Positions 1 to 9,398 of a stretch of DNA of 64,000 nucleotides are shown here, one piece after another. This DNA comes from Comamonadaceae bacterium PBBC1 (GTDB lineage: Bacteria; Pseudomonadota; Gammaproteobacteria; Burkholderiales; Burkholderiaceae_C). The notes under the pieces were generated by a model. It had not been told where the DNA came from. It worked only from the letters and a program-made list of their open reading frames with translations, and did not search any database. The stretch's first letter is position 1. Each line of letters starts with the position of its first letter. The DNA is taken from assembly GCA_002256145.1 (NCBI GenBank), contig NKIP01000011.1, forward strand, positions 1 through 64,000. Direction: 5' to 3'. The position numbers and the translations under genes were made by a program.

Positions 1-139
1 ACGCTTTGGCGGCACCGCCGAACTTGGCAGCCAACACGGTGGTGATGGCGGCAGTCAGGGTGGTTTTGCCGTGGTCAACGTGACCGATGGTGCCCACGTT
101 GACGTGGGGTTTGGTCCGTTCGAATTTCTCTTTTGCCAT
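1..139 (-). CDS. tuf: Elongation factor Tu, N-terminal fragment
   Basis: Only the first 46 codons are in the window; the gene runs off the left edge. The translation starts [20 protein letters not shown] and contains the P-loop GHVDHGKT, which is the GTP-binding motif of EF-Tu. EF-Tu carries aminoacyl-tRNA to the ribosomal A site. A GGAG Shine-Dalgarno lies about 8 bases upstream of the ATG. It follows three tRNA genes on the same strand, the usual tRNA-tufB arrangement in proteobacteria. Whether this is one of two tuf copies cannot be seen here. Confidence 0.97.
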   Translation of the reverse strand, partial: MAKEKFERTKPHVNVGTIGHVDHGKTTLTAAITTVLAAKFGGAAKA

Positions 140-212
140 TTCTTCGACTCCGAAAAGTAGTGGTCAACAACCAAGACAGAGGGCGTGCAACTCACGTCAC
201 ACGCCCAAAAAC

Positions 213-287
<75 letters not shown>

Positions 288-319
288 GAATTACTTCTTG
301 CAAACTGCCATCGAATGAC

Positions 320-393
320 TGGAGCGGGAAACGGGAATCGAACCCGTGTCATTAGCTTGGAAGGCTAAGGTTCTACCATTAAACTACTCCCGC
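320..393 (-). tRNA. tRNA-Gly (anticodon TCC)
   Basis: A 74-base cloverleaf with acceptor GCGGGAG, T-loop GGTTCGATTCC, discriminator T and encoded CCA. The anticodon loop CTTCCAA gives TCC for glycine. It is the middle member of the Tyr-Gly-Thr tRNA array upstream of tuf. Confidence 0.97.
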
Positions 394-480
394 ATTGTTT
401 GTGCTGCATGAGTGGCTGCAACACCAATGCTTGGACAGCATTTCCAATGACTCTGATCATCCGGCTTTAGGCCAGTTTGC

Positions 481-566
481 TGGTGGAGGAGACTGGATTC
501 GAACCAGTGTAGGCGTAAGCCAACAGATTTACAGTCTGCCCCCTTTAGCCACTCGGGCACCCCTCC
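481..566 (-). tRNA. tRNA-Tyr (anticodon GTA)
   Basis: An 86-base class II tRNA with a long variable arm, acceptor GGAGGGG, T-loop GGTTCGAATCC and encoded CCA. The anticodon loop CTGTAAA gives GTA for tyrosine. It is first in the Tyr-Gly-Thr-tuf transcription unit. The 61 bases between it and ung hold no recognisable gene. Confidence 0.97.
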
Positions 567-627
567 TGAAGCAAGCCTTGAATTATGCCATCTTTTCTAC
601 GACTTCTCAACAATCTGCCTAATTTTT

Positions 628-1389
628 TCACCAAATGATGGTTTTCCCACCCATAGATCCCAAAAAATCGTTTGTCATTGCAAAGTGATTGCACCCCAAA
701 AAAGGGGTCGGTGGCCGATTTGCAGACAATGGGGACGGATGATGCGCGCTCAACACCAAATGCTGTCCGCCCTCGATCAATCCATCTATCAACTGTTTTT
801 TTTCTTGCGCGTGAGCACCCCACAACATAAACACCAAGGGCTGCGTGTTTTGCGCTGCTGCTTTTAGCAGGGCGTCGGTCAATGCCTCCCACCCCCAACG
901 GGCATGACTGGCTGCGTGTCCTGCCTCAACGGTCAGGCATGTGTTGAGCAGCAAAACCCCTTGCTTTGCCCACCGCACCAATGAACCATCCCTCGCAATG
1001 GGAACACCGAGGCTCTGTTGCAGTTCTTTGAATATGTTGCGCAAACTCGGCGGAACTTTCACACCAGGCTGCACAGAAAATGCCAGACCCTCAGCCTGAC
1101 CGGGCCCATGGTAAGGGTCTTGCCCCAAGATCACCACGCGTACCTGCTTCAATGGCGTCAATGCCAAAGCACGCAAAGGCTCTGGTGGATAGATGACTTT
1201 TCCTTCACTCAAGGCCTGATTCAAACGTTTGGACAACGCAGCACCCGTCGCGGATGCCAAAAAATCCTCAAGCAAAGGTCTCCAGCCCTCATCCAAGGCT
1301 TGCAGATCGGGCGGCCACTGAGCCAAGCAGCTCCCTGGCTCATCTTCCTTTCCGAAAGCAAAAGCTTGCTGACTTTGACCGTCAAGCAT
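628..1389 (-). CDS. ung: Uracil-DNA glycosylase
   Basis: A 253-residue family 1 UDG, which excises uracil from DNA at the start of base excision repair. The catalytic water-activating motif GQDPYHGPGQA (about residues 90-100) and the DNA-intercalation loop HPSPLSA (about 217-223) are both intact. The length is slightly above the usual 220-230 because of an N-terminal extension rich in Gln and Glu. Its ATG overlaps the trpC stop (ATGA), so it appears to be the last, translationally coupled gene of the trp operon. That is a positional link only; no role in Trp metabolism is implied. Confidence 0.96.
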   Translation of the reverse strand: MLDGQSQQAFAFGKEDEPGSCLAQWPPDLQALDEGWRPLLEDFLASATGAALSKRLNQALSEGKVIYPPEPLRALALTPLKQVRVVILGQDPYHGPGQAEGLAFSVQPGVKVPPSLRNIFKELQQSLGVPIARDGSLVRWAKQGVLLLNTCLTVEAGHAASHARWGWEALTDALLKAAAQNTQPLVFMLWGAHAQEKKQLIDGLIEGGQHLVLSAHHPSPLSANRPPTPFLGCNHFAMTNDFLGSMGGKTIIW

Positions 1390-2177
1390 CAGGCAAAGAG
1401 TTTCGCCAGGGCTTCGCCGGGCTCACGGGCACGCATGAAAGCCTCCCCCACCAGGAAGGCGTTAACTTGGGCCTCGCGCATGCGCCGGACATCTTCCGGG
1501 GTTTGAATCCCGCTTTCGGTGACCAGCAAGCGGTCGGCTGGCACATCGGGCAACATGTCCAGCGTGGTCTGCAGGGACACCTCGAAGGTTTTCAGGTTGC
1601 GGTTGTTGATGCCGACCAGACGTGTTTTGAGTTTCAGGGCGCGCTCCAGCTCGGCTTTGTCGTGCACCTCCACCAGCACCGCCATGTCCAGGCTGCGGGC
1701 TACCGCCTCCATCTCGGCCATCTGGGCATCGTCCAGGCAGGCGGCGATGAGCAAAATGGCGTCAGCCCCCATGGCCCGGGCTTCGTACACCTGGTAGGCA
1801 TCGATCATGAAATCCTTGCGCAGCACCGGCAGGTCGCAACTGGCACGCGCTTGTTTGAGGTAATCCACACTGCCCTGAAAGAACTGCTTGTCCGTCAAGA
1901 CCGACAGACAAGCCGCGCCGAATTCGGCGTAGCTTTGGGCGATGTCGGCCGGAATGAAGTCGGCCCGCAGCACGCCTTTGGACGGGCTGGCCTTCTTGAT
2001 TTCGGCGATCACTGCCGCTTGGCCTTTGGTGATCTTGGCACGCATCGCGCCTTCGAAGTCACGGGTCAGCACGCGGCTTTCGGCATCGGCGCGCACCACG
2101 GCCAGCGATTTTTGCTTCAAGGCTGCTGCCACTTCTTCACGTTTAACCGCGACGATTTTGTCCAGGATGTCACTCAT
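1389..2177 (-). CDS. trpC: Indole-3-glycerol phosphate synthase
   Basis: A 262-residue TIM-barrel enzyme that converts CdRP to indole-3-glycerol phosphate. Family motifs visible are [11 protein letters not shown] near residue 60, VLRKDFMID near 115 and [10 protein letters not shown] near 190. I start at [12 protein letters not shown] rather than an in-frame ATG ten codons earlier, because MSDIL matches the family start and sits behind an AGAAAG ribosome site. The first eight bases overlap the end of the small membrane ORF (ATGAGTGA), and the stop overlaps ung. It is monofunctional, with no TrpF fusion. Confidence 0.97.
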   Translation of the reverse strand: MSDILDKIVAVKREEVAAALKQKSLAVVRADAESRVLTRDFEGAMRAKITKGQAAVIAEIKKASPSKGVLRADFIPADIAQSYAEFGAACLSVLTDKQFFQGSVDYLKQARASCDLPVLRKDFMIDAYQVYEARAMGADAILLIAACLDDAQMAEMEAVARSLDMAVLVEVHDKAELERALKLKTRLVGINNRNLKTFEVSLQTTLDMLPDVPADRLLVTESGIQTPEDVRRMREAQVNAFLVGEAFMRAREPGEALAKLFA

Positions 2178-2310
2178 GATTTTCTTTCTGTGCGGGCTCA
2201 GTGGCACCGTTTTTCAATATGCGAACAAAGACGCGGTGCATCACCCAAGCCACGACCACAAACAAGGCCGACACCCCCAAAGCGATCCAGGCGCCCTCGT
2301 CCCGCCACAT
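2170..2310 (-). CDS. Small single-pass membrane protein between trpD and trpC
   Basis: A 46-residue ORF starting MWRDEGAW and ending QKENHE. Residues 7-24 form one hydrophobic segment ([17 protein letters not shown]), followed by a basic stretch HRVFVR, so a single inner-membrane helix is likely. It begins 3 bases after the trpD stop behind an AAGGCGG-like ribosome site, and its stop overlaps the trpC start (ATGAGTGA), which is classic translational coupling. Three of its 46 residues are Trp. I do not recognise a family. It may be a real small protein that couples trpC translation to trpD, or a fortuitous reading frame; the tight packing at both ends favours the first. Confidence 0.6.
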   Translation of the reverse strand: MWRDEGAWIALGVSALFVVVAWVMHRVFVRILKNGATEPAQKENHE

Positions 2311-2313
2311 GGC

Positions 2314-3342
2314 TCAAGCCGCCTTTTGGCCAAAGGCCACAAACTGCGCCAGCTTGGCTTTGGCCGCGCCCGACTCGATGGCCACACGCGCACGGGCCAA
2401 ACCATCGGCGATGCTGCTGGCCACATTGGCCGCGTACAAGGCAGCGCCCGCATTGATCATGACGATGTCCCGCGCCGCGCCGGGTTGATTGTCCAGCACG
2501 CCAAGCAGCATGGCCATGGATTGCTCGGGCGTATCCACTTTCAACGCACGGTTGCTGGCCATGGTCAGGCCAAAGTCTTCCGGGTGGATTTCGTATTCAG
2601 TGATTTGTCCATTTTTGAGTTCTCCCACCAAGGTGGCCGCACCCAGGCTGATCTCGTCCATGCCGTCGCGCCCGTACACCACCACCGCATGCTCGGCTCC
2701 CAAACGTTGCAAGGCACGGACCTGAATGCCCACCAAGTCGGAGTGAAACACCCCCATCAAAATGTTGGGCGCGCTGGCTGGATTGGTCAATGGACCCAAA
2801 ATGTTGAACATCGTGCGCACCCCCAACTCCTTGCGCACCGGGGCCACGTTTTTCATGGCCGGGTGGTGGTTGGGTGCGAACATGAAGCCGATGCCCACCT
2901 CTTGGATCGACCGCGCGATCTGCTCGGGCGACAGGTGAATGTTGCCACCCAGGGCTTCGACCACGTCGGCGCTGCCCGATTTGCTGCTGACGCTGCGCCC
3001 ACCGTGTTTGGCCGTTTTGGCCCCGGCGGCAGCGGCCACAAACATGGCGCAAGTCGAGATGTTGAAGGTGTGGGCCCCATCGCCTCCTGTGCCCACAATG
3101 TCCACCAGGTGTGTGGGATCGGCTACATGCACTTTGGTCGAGAACTCGCGCATGACTTGCGCTGCGGCTGTGATTTCGCCAATGGTTTCTTTTTTCACGC
3201 GCAGACCGGTGACGAGCGCTGCGGTCATGACGGGCGTCAGCTCGCCGTTCATGATCATGCGCATGAGGTGGAGCATTTCGTCGTGAAAAATCTCGCGGTG
3301 CTCAATGGTGCGTTGCAGCGCTTCCTGAGGGGTGATGGGCAT
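2314..3342 (-). CDS. trpD: Anthranilate phosphoribosyltransferase
   Basis: A 342-residue enzyme that transfers phosphoribose from PRPP to anthranilate. The PRPP-binding GTGGDG motif (about residue 86) and the [15 protein letters not shown] segment (about 112-126) are intact, and length is normal. It lies 30 bases downstream of the LysE gene and 3 bases before the small membrane ORF, within the minus-strand trp operon. No fusion to the TrpG amidotransferase is present; trpG is a separate gene upstream. Confidence 0.97.
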   Translation of the reverse strand: MPITPQEALQRTIEHREIFHDEMLHLMRMIMNGELTPVMTAALVTGLRVKKETIGEITAAAQVMREFSTKVHVADPTHLVDIVGTGGDGAHTFNISTCAMFVAAAAGAKTAKHGGRSVSSKSGSADVVEALGGNIHLSPEQIARSIQEVGIGFMFAPNHHPAMKNVAPVRKELGVRTMFNILGPLTNPASAPNILMGVFHSDLVGIQVRALQRLGAEHAVVVYGRDGMDEISLGAATLVGELKNGQITEYEIHPEDFGLTMASNRALKVDTPEQSMAMLLGVLDNQPGAARDIVMINAGAALYAANVASSIADGLARARVAIESGAAKAKLAQFVAFGQKAA

Positions 3343-3372
3343 GGTGGGGTTCCTCTCGGATGATGGGGTTCG

Positions 3373-4077
3373 TTAAGACGTTGAGTGGGAAGGTGCGTCG
3401 GTCAGGGCGAGCTTCAGCCCAAAGCCAACAAACAACAAGCCCGTTAGCCGGTCCAAGTGGCGCATGCCGCGCTGCAGCCATTGGCCTCTGCGGGCCAGCC
3501 AAGAGGCGGCCACAGCCCAGCCCATGCACACCAGCCAACTGTTCAGATTGAACAAGCAGCCTAAGAGCACAAAAGACCAAGTCGGGTCGGAGGCATGCGC
3601 CGGGATGAATTGCGGCACAAAGGCCAGAAAAAACAGCGCCACTTTTGGGTTCAAGGCGTTGGTGGCGAATGCGCCGAAGAACACGGCCCATAAACCAGTG
3701 ACCTCTTTGGAAGCTGGCCCACGCCCGTGCGGGTCAGAATGGCCCATCAACGCCGGAACTTGCGCTTGATCGCCATCGGCACCCGCTTGACTTGTACGCC
3801 ACAACAGGCGCCCCCCCATCCACAGCAGATAGGCCGCACCGATCCACTTGACCATGTTGAAGGTGTCGGCCGAGGTGGCCAAGACGGCCCCCAAGCCCCA
3901 AGCGGCCGCAGCCACGTGCACAAAACACCCCGCCGTGATGCCCCAGGCAGCGACCAGTCCACGCGGCACACCGCCCCTCAGCGACTGGTTGACGATGTAG
4001 AGCACATCCGGCCCAGGCGTGAGGTTGAGCAGCACACCGGCCAACATGAACATCAGGACTTGCTGCGTTTCCGGCAT
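3373..4077 (-). CDS. LysE/RhtB family amino-acid exporter
   Basis: A 234-residue membrane protein with about six hydrophobic helices and the family signature LNLTPGPDVLYIVNQSLRGG near the N-terminus. LysE/RhtB proteins export amino acids such as threonine, homoserine or lysine; the substrate cannot be read from sequence. I start at MPETQQVLMF, four bases after the aldolase stop, and reject an upstream in-frame start that would run into the aldolase gene. Location between threonine aldolase and trpD suggests the exporter and aldolase are co-expressed with Trp synthesis. Confidence 0.9.
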   Translation of the reverse strand: MPETQQVLMFMLAGVLLNLTPGPDVLYIVNQSLRGGVPRGLVAAWGITAGCFVHVAAAAWGLGAVLATSADTFNMVKWIGAAYLLWMGGRLLWRTSQAGADGDQAQVPALMGHSDPHGRGPASKEVTGLWAVFFGAFATNALNPKVALFFLAFVPQFIPAHASDPTWSFVLLGCLFNLNSWLVCMGWAVAASWLARRGQWLQRGMRHLDRLTGLLFVGFGLKLALTDAPSHSTS

Positions 4078-4081
4078 GGTT

Positions 4082-5158
4082 TCAGTAAACACCTGTCCGG
4101 GTAGAAGCGGGGTTAGTCTGAGCGGATTCGTTTGACATGAAGCGCCTGACGCAGGTGATGGCGTGGTCGATGCCCGCCACATCCACCCCCAAGTGCGTCA
4201 CAAAGCGCAGGCCGATCAAACCCGTGGCCAAAACGCCATGGGCCTTCAGATGCTCAAGCAGGGCCGGACCACGCCCATCGGCCACATCCACAAAAACAAT
4301 GTTGGTTTGCGCCGAACGCACGCTCAAGCCTGGCACGCCTTGCATGCCTTGGGCCAATCGATTCGCCAGCGCATGGTCGTCGGCCAAACGGTCGACATGG
4401 TGATCCAATGCGTGCAAAGCCGCTGCCGCCAAAATGCCGGACTGGCGCAAACCACCGCCTAACACCTTGCGCCAGCGCAGCGCCTTGGCGATCAGTTCAC
4501 GCGAGCCACACAAGGCTGAGCCCACAGGCGCGCCCAAACCCTTGCTGAAGCACACCGACACGCTGTCAAAGTGGTCCACGATGCGTCGCACGCTGGCCGT
4601 GACTGACCCACCTTCGGCTTGTGCGACAGCCGCATTGAAGAGGCGGGCACCGTCCAGATGCACGGCCAAGCCGTGCTGCCGGGCAAGCGCTGTGGCTTGC
4701 GCCAAATAGGCCTGCGACATGGGGTGGCCGTTCCAGGTGTTTTCCAGCGCCAACAAGCGTGTGCGTGCAAAGTGGCAGTCGATGGGTTTGATGGCTGACG
4801 CGATGTCGCTCAACGACATTTCCCCCACGCTGTTTTGTGCCAGCGGCTGCGGCTGGATGCTGCCCAGCACAGCCGCACCGCCGCCTTCGTAGCGGTAGGT
4901 GTGCGCGTTTTGACCCACGATGTACTCGTCGCCCCGCTCGCAATGCGCCATCAGGGCGCACAGGTTACTTTGTGTGCCCGAGGGCATGAACAGCGCCGCT
5001 TCTTTCCCGGTGATCTGCGCGATGCGCTCTTGCAAGGCGTTGACCGTGGGGTCGTCGCCAAACACATCGTCGCCCACAGGCGCAACCAGCATGGCCTCGC
5101 GCATGGCAGTGGTGGGCTGGGTGACGGTGTCGCTGCGCAGATCAATGGTCGTATTCAT
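4082..5158 (-). CDS. ltaE: Low-specificity L-threonine aldolase
   Basis: A 358-residue PLP enzyme of the beta-eliminating lyase fold that cleaves L-threonine or allo-threonine to glycine and acetaldehyde. N-terminal [24 protein letters not shown], the MPSGTQSN loop and the PLP-lysine segment [12 protein letters not shown] (about residues 203-214) are all present. Its ATG overlaps the trpG stop (ATGA), so it is translationally coupled inside the trp operon, an unusual place for this enzyme. Exact stereospecificity is not predictable. Confidence 0.93.
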   Translation of the reverse strand: MNTTIDLRSDTVTQPTTAMREAMLVAPVGDDVFGDDPTVNALQERIAQITGKEAALFMPSGTQSNLCALMAHCERGDEYIVGQNAHTYRYEGGGAAVLGSIQPQPLAQNSVGEMSLSDIASAIKPIDCHFARTRLLALENTWNGHPMSQAYLAQATALARQHGLAVHLDGARLFNAAVAQAEGGSVTASVRRIVDHFDSVSVCFSKGLGAPVGSALCGSRELIAKALRWRKVLGGGLRQSGILAAAALHALDHHVDRLADDHALANRLAQGMQGVPGLSVRSAQTNIVFVDVADGRGPALLEHLKAHGVLATGLIGLRFVTHLGVDVAGIDHAITCVRRFMSNESAQTNPASTRTGVY

Positions 5159-5736
5159 GGTCGCACCAAAAAGTTTTTGAGCATGGCATGGCCGTGCTCG
5201 GTCAGGATGGATTCGGGGTGGAACTGCACGCCCTCAATGTCCAGCCCGGTGTGCCGCACGCCCATGATTTCGCCGTCGTCTGTCCAGGCGGTGACTTTCA
5301 GGCAGGGCGGACAAGTGGCCCGCTCAATGGCCAGGGAGTGGTAGCGGTTGACGGTGAACTGCTCGGGCAAGCCCGCGAACACCCCTTCTTGCGTGGTGGT
5401 GATGACACTGGTCTTGCCGTGCATCAATTCCTGCGCCCGAACGATTTGGCCGCCAAAGGCGGCACCAATGCTCTGGTGCCCTAGACACACGCCCAAAATG
5501 GGCAGTTGGCCTGCAAAGTGCTGGATGGCGGCCACCGAAATGCCCGCCTCGGCTGGCGAGCATGGGCCGGGCGAAATCACCAAACGGTCAGGCTGGCGGG
5601 CCGCAATGCCTTCGAGCGTGATTTCATCGTTGCGAAACACCTCGACCTCCGCGCCCAGTTCACCGAAGTACTGCACGATGTTGAAGGTGAACGAGTCGTA
5701 GTTGTCGACCATGAGGAGTTTGATTTTTTTCGCCAT
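5155..5736 (-). CDS. trpG: Anthranilate synthase component II (glutamine amidotransferase)
   Basis: A 193-residue class I glutamine amidotransferase that supplies ammonia to TrpE. It opens [19 protein letters not shown] and carries the nucleophile motif GVCLGHQ (about residues 79-85) and the catalytic His/Glu in FHPESIL near the C-terminus. I start at MAKK, two bases after the trpE stop; a longer in-frame reading into trpE is spurious. In many bacteria the same subunit also serves PabB, which cannot be judged here. Confidence 0.97.
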   Translation of the reverse strand: MAKKIKLLMVDNYDSFTFNIVQYFGELGAEVEVFRNDEITLEGIAARQPDRLVISPGPCSPAEAGISVAAIQHFAGQLPILGVCLGHQSIGAAFGGQIVRAQELMHGKTSVITTTQEGVFAGLPEQFTVNRYHSLAIERATCPPCLKVTAWTDDGEIMGVRHTGLDIEGVQFHPESILTEHGHAMLKNFLVRP

Positions 5737-5738
5737 GA

Positions 5739-7238
5739 TCACTCCAAGCCTTCTTCCACCAACTCGCTGGCCCGCAACAAGGCACGCGCCTTGTGTTCGG
5801 TTTCGCGCCACTCCATTTCGGGCACCGAATCGGCCACCACCCCGGCCGCTGCCTGCACATACAGCGTCTGGTCCTTGATGACGGCGGTGCGAATGGCAAT
5901 GGCCACATCCATGTCGCCCGCATAACTGATGTAGCCGCACGCGCCGCCATAGATGCCGCGCTTGACGGGTTCGAACTGGTCAATCAGCTCCATGGCGTGC
6001 ACCTTGGGCGCGCCTGTCAGGGTGCCCGCCGGGAAGGTGGCTTTGAGCACGTCCATGTTACTCATGCCCTCATTGAGCAAGCCCTCTACGTTGCTCACGA
6101 TGTGCATGACGTGGCTGTAGCGCTCGACCACAAAAGCCTCGGTCACCTTGACCGATCCGATCTGGGCGATGCGTCCAATGTCGTTGCGCGCCAGATCGAT
6201 CAACATCACATGCTCGGCCCGCTCCTTGGGGTCGTTGATCAGTTCCTGCTCTGCCGCCTTGTCTTTCTCCGGCGTCGCGCCACGGGGTCGTGTGCCCGCC
6301 AGAGGACGGATGATGACTTTGGCACCCTCTTCGGTTTGCTCCTGACGCACCAAAATTTCGGGGCTGGCTCCGACGACATGGAAGTCGCCAAAGTTGTAGA
6401 AGTACATGTAGGGGCTGGGGTTGAGCGAACGCAGCGCCCGGTACAAGGACAGCGGGCTTTCGGTGTAGCGCTTTTTGATGCGCTGACCCACCTGCACCTG
6501 CATGAAATCACCCCCGGCGATCAGCTCTTTGGCTTTTTCCACGGCGGCAATGTAATCGACCTTGGCGAAGTCCCGCTCGGCGGGGTAAGACTGGGTGGGT
6601 TTGACGACCGGGGCGCTCACCGAGTACTTGAGCTGCTCTTTCAGGTCACGCAGGCGTTTTTTCGCACCCACGTAGGCCTCGGGCGTAGCGGGGTCGGCAT
6701 AAACAATGAGATAAAGCTTGCCCGACAGGTTGTCGATCACCGCCAGTTCTTCGCACTGCAGCAGCAAGATGTCGGGTGTGCCCAGAGTGTCGGGCGGGCA
6801 AGATTTTTCGAGCTTTTTCTCGATGTAGCGCACCGCGTCGTAACCAAAATAGCCCGCCAGGCCGCCACAAAAACGGGGCAGACCTGGGCGCAAGGCGACC
6901 TTGAAACGCTTTTGGTATTGCTCTATGAAGTCCAGCGGGTTGCCGGCGGCAGTTTCGATGACCACGCCATCTCGCACCACTTCGGTCTTGGCCTCGGCAC
7001 CAAAACCACTGGCACGCAACAGGGTGCGTGCGGGCAGGCCGATGAAGCTGTAACGGCCAAAACGCTCTCCGCCCACCACCGACTCGAGCAAGAAGCTGTA
7101 TTGGCCGTTGTCCTTGGTGTGGGCCAGCTTCAGGTAAAGGGATAGGGGGGTTTCCAGGTCCGCAAAGGCCTCCAGCATGAGGGGAATCCGGTTGTAGCCT
7201 TGACTGGCCAGGCTTTTGAATTCAAGTTCGGTGATCAC
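5739..7238 (-). CDS. trpE: Anthranilate synthase component I
   Basis: A 499-residue chorismate-utilising enzyme that makes anthranilate from chorismate with TrpG. The N-terminal region includes [16 protein letters not shown], matching the tryptophan feedback site LLES. The catalytic domain has LAGTRPRG (about 330), the [10 protein letters not shown] motif (about 415) and [14 protein letters not shown]. Full length and first gene of the operon. A candidate leader peptide and attenuator lie between it and gph, suggesting control by charged tRNA-Trp as well as enzyme feedback. Confidence 0.97.
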   Translation of the reverse strand: MITELEFKSLASQGYNRIPLMLEAFADLETPLSLYLKLAHTKDNGQYSFLLESVVGGERFGRYSFIGLPARTLLRASGFGAEAKTEVVRDGVVIETAAGNPLDFIEQYQKRFKVALRPGLPRFCGGLAGYFGYDAVRYIEKKLEKSCPPDTLGTPDILLLQCEELAVIDNLSGKLYLIVYADPATPEAYVGAKKRLRDLKEQLKYSVSAPVVKPTQSYPAERDFAKVDYIAAVEKAKELIAGGDFMQVQVGQRIKKRYTESPLSLYRALRSLNPSPYMYFYNFGDFHVVGASPEILVRQEQTEEGAKVIIRPLAGTRPRGATPEKDKAAEQELINDPKERAEHVMLIDLARNDIGRIAQIGSVKVTEAFVVERYSHVMHIVSNVEGLLNEGMSNMDVLKATFPAGTLTGAPKVHAMELIDQFEPVKRGIYGGACGYISYAGDMDVAIAIRTAVIKDQTLYVQAAAGVVADSVPEMEWRETEHKARALLRASELVEEGLE

Positions 7239-7317
7239 AGGCTAGAGCCTCCAAAGCGCTCAGCGACCTCGGGCGAGGTGCTTTTCATTCATCCAGGTGC
7301 CCAGTCATGGTGTGTAT

Positions 7318-7350
7318 AAAACCGGGCGCGGGTGGCGGGCAAGCCGCACA
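7318..7350 (-). terminator. Possible trp attenuator hairpin
   Basis: On the minus strand, GTGCGG can pair with CCGCGC (one G-U pair) around a 12-base loop, and the CCGG after it runs into TTTT at 7321-7318. This lies about 15 bases past the stop of the candidate leader peptide and 80 bases before trpE, the expected place for an attenuator. The stem is short and I could not fold competing structures, so this is tentative. Confidence 0.3.
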
Positions 7351-7360
7351 GTCGATGGGG

Positions 7361-7456
7361 TCAGGCTGACCTACGCCAGGGCCAGGCTCCCCGGCCTTCC
7401 GCAGGGGAATGGCTCGGCAGACGGGCTGCGCTGGAGTGACTGTGGATGATGAACAT
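7361..7456 (-). CDS. trpL: Candidate trp leader peptide
   Basis: A 31-codon ORF upstream of trpE starting MFIIHSHSS and ending GAWPWRRSA. Trp codons 25 and 27 are separated by a single Pro codon and lie four codons before the stop, the typical pattern of a transcription-attenuation leader. The following 40 bases can form a small hairpin ahead of TTTT. There is no clear Shine-Dalgarno, and the best -10 box lies only about 10 bases upstream, so it may be leaderless or expressed from another start. The assignment rests on position and on the WPW pattern. Confidence 0.5.
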   Translation of the reverse strand: MFIIHSHSSAARLPSHSPAEGRGAWPWRRSA

Positions 7457-7465
7457 GGTCTGTCT

Positions 7466-7471
7466 AGTGTA
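7466..7471 (-). promoter_or_regulatory. Possible -10 box of the trp operon
   Basis: TACACT on the minus strand between gph and trpE, the best -10-like hexamer in this 254-base spacer. No convincing -35 is seen at 16-18 bases upstream, so the promoter may be weak or activator dependent. Transcription from here would begin almost at the leader peptide ATG. Confidence 0.35.
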
Positions 7472-7492
7472 GCAAAGCCCGGAGACCCGTCT

Positions 7493-8245
7493 TCACCGAA
7501 TCTGCGCCTGCTTGTCCTGACCTCTTCGGCGCGCATCGTTCATGCGATCTGGCAAGTCGGCCAGCGTGTCCAACCAAGCAGCCGCTGGGGTGTCTTGCAC
7601 GCGGTGACCGTGGTTGTAGCCGTAAGTGACCAACACCACCGGGCAGCCCGCTGCGTGAGCAGCCTGCGCATCGTTGCTCGAATCCCCCACCATCAAGGTG
7701 CGTGCGGCGTGGGTACCCAGCGCCTCACAGGTTTTGATCAAGGGCAAGGGGTCGGGCTTTTTACGCTCGAAACTGTCTCCACCAAACACGGGGCCAAAAA
7801 AGTGCGCCAGTGACTTCTCTTTCAACAAGGCCTGGGCAAAGGCCAAAGGCTTGTTCGTCAGGCAGGCCATGGGCATACCTTGCGCAGCCAAAGCCTCCAG
7901 TGCTTCCACCGCTCCAGGGTAGACATCGGCAAACTGACCATTGATTGTCAAATAGTGGTGTTGGTAGCGCTGCCATGCACGGCTGAAAAGGGCGTCCACC
8001 GACAGGGCCGGGCAAACCTGGCCCACGCCTTTGACTTCGGGCCGGTTGATTTGATGCGCCAGCAAGGTGCGAATCAGGTGTTCGGAGCCTTTGCCGATGG
8101 TTTGCTCGATGAGCGCATCCGACACTGGCGGCAAGTCCAGATCGGCCATGGTACGGTGCAAGGCCACCTGAAAATCACCCAAGGTGTGCACCAAGGTGCC
8201 GTCCAGGTCAAAAATGACCGCTTCGATATCTGTCAGATTCTGCAT
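7493..8245 (-). CDS. gph: Phosphoglycolate phosphatase, HAD family
   Basis: A 250-residue HAD hydrolase that dephosphorylates 2-phosphoglycolate. Motif I is FDLDGTLV (residues 12-19), motif II the T in CLTNKP, motif III/IV the Lys of ERKKPDPLP and MVGDSSNDAQAA. A helical cap domain lies between motifs I and II, as in Gph. It sits 16 bases after rpe and upstream of trpE, the rpe-gph-trpE order common in proteobacteria. The C-terminus is basic (RRRGQDKQAQIR). Confidence 0.95.
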   Translation of the reverse strand: MQNLTDIEAVIFDLDGTLVHTLGDFQVALHRTMADLDLPPVSDALIEQTIGKGSEHLIRTLLAHQINRPEVKGVGQVCPALSVDALFSRAWQRYQHHYLTINGQFADVYPGAVEALEALAAQGMPMACLTNKPLAFAQALLKEKSLAHFFGPVFGGDSFERKKPDPLPLIKTCEALGTHAARTLMVGDSSNDAQAAHAAGCPVVLVTYGYNHGHRVQDTPAAAWLDTLADLPDRMNDARRRGQDKQAQIR

Positions 8246-8261
8246 TTGGGCTCACCTTGCG

Positions 8262-8942
8262 TCAGGACAAAGCCACACGCATTTGGTCAATCACGCCTTT
8301 GTAATCGGATTTGCCAAAAATGGCGCTGCCCGCAACAAAGGTGTCGGCCCCGGCATCGGCCACACGGCGGATGTTGTCGGCCTTGATGCCCCCGTCCACT
8401 TCCAGGCGAATGTCGCGACCACTGCGCTCGATCCATTTGCGTGCCAACTCGACCTTGCGCAAGGCTGAATCGATGAAGCTTTGGCCACCAAAGCCCGGGT
8501 TGACGCTCATGATCAGGATAAGGTCGATCTCGTCGATGGTCCATTCCAGCACATCCAGGGGTTCGGCCGGATTGAACACCAGCCCGGCCTTGACACCCTT
8601 GCTCTTGATGGCCTGAATGCTGCGGTGCACATGGGCGCTGGCATCGGGGTGAAAACTGATGAGGTCGGCACCGGCTTCGGCAAAAGATGCGGCCAGTGCA
8701 TCGACGGGCGAGATCATTAAATGCACATCGATGGGCACGGCCACGCCCGATGCCGTTTTAGCATGCGGCTTAAGCGCTTGGCAAATCATGGGGCCAAAGG
8801 TGAGGTTGGGCACGTAATGGTTGTCCATCACGTCAAAGTGGATCCAGTCGGCACCGGCGTCGATGACGCTTTTGACTTCCTCGCCCAAGCGGGCGAAATC
8901 AGCCGAGAGGATGGAGGGGGCAATGCGGTAGGTCGTCGTCAT
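8262..8942 (-). CDS. rpe: Ribulose-phosphate 3-epimerase
   Basis: A 226-residue TIM barrel that interconverts ribulose-5-phosphate and xylulose-5-phosphate in the pentose phosphate pathway. Family motifs include [33 protein letters not shown], the metal ligand His in [18 protein letters not shown] and EVDGGI. Full length. It is divergent from apaG with only 29 bases between the two starts, so their promoters must overlap or lie inside the opposite gene. Confidence 0.97.
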   Translation of the reverse strand: MTTTYRIAPSILSADFARLGEEVKSVIDAGADWIHFDVMDNHYVPNLTFGPMICQALKPHAKTASGVAVPIDVHLMISPVDALAASFAEAGADLISFHPDASAHVHRSIQAIKSKGVKAGLVFNPAEPLDVLEWTIDEIDLILIMSVNPGFGGQSFIDSALRKVELARKWIERSGRDIRLEVDGGIKADNIRRVADAGADTFVAGSAIFGKSDYKGVIDQMRVALS

Positions 8943-8971
8943 CCTTGAATTGTCGCAGTTAACATGTGTTC

Positions 8972-9364
8972 ATGACTGCTTACACCGTTCAAATTGAAGT
9001 ACTGCCCCATTACTTGGCTGACCAGAGCAATCCCCTGCAAGATGTTTTCGCTTTCGCCTACACCATCACCGTCACCAACACGGGCCGGGTTCCTGTTCAG
9101 TTGATTTCTCGACATTGGGTGATTCAGGATGAGCGTGGTCACAGCGAGGAAGTCAAAGGCCTGGGCGTGGTTGGACAACAGCCTTTGCTGCGCCCCGGTG
9201 AATCCTTCCAGTACACCAGCGGCTGCAGATTGCGCGCCCCCAGCGGCACCATGCATGGCAGCTACTTTTTTGTGGCAGAAGATGGGCACCGCTTTGATGC
9301 CAGTATTGGCACCTTTGTTCTGGAGTCTTCGTCCGCTGGCTTTTCAGGCCGCACACTTCACTGA
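8972..9364 (+). CDS. apaG: ApaG domain protein
   Basis: A 130-residue ApaG protein with an immunoglobulin-like beta fold, a family related to the F-box-associated domain and of uncertain role (linked to cobalt resistance and Ap4A levels in enterobacteria). The conserved block includes GRVPVQLISRHWVIQD, the GxGVVGQQPLLRPGESF turn and GTMHGSYFF. I use the ATG at 8972; a GTG two codons earlier is possible. It heads a plus-strand cluster apaG-thiL-pgpA-pncC. Confidence 0.94.
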   Translation: MTAYTVQIEVLPHYLADQSNPLQDVFAFAYTITVTNTGRVPVQLISRHWVIQDERGHSEEVKGLGVVGQQPLLRPGESFQYTSGCRLRAPSGTMHGSYFFVAEDGHRFDASIGTFVLESSSAGFSGRTLH

Positions 9365-9398
9365 GTATCGACTGATCACTTGCGGTTAAGCTCTCACC

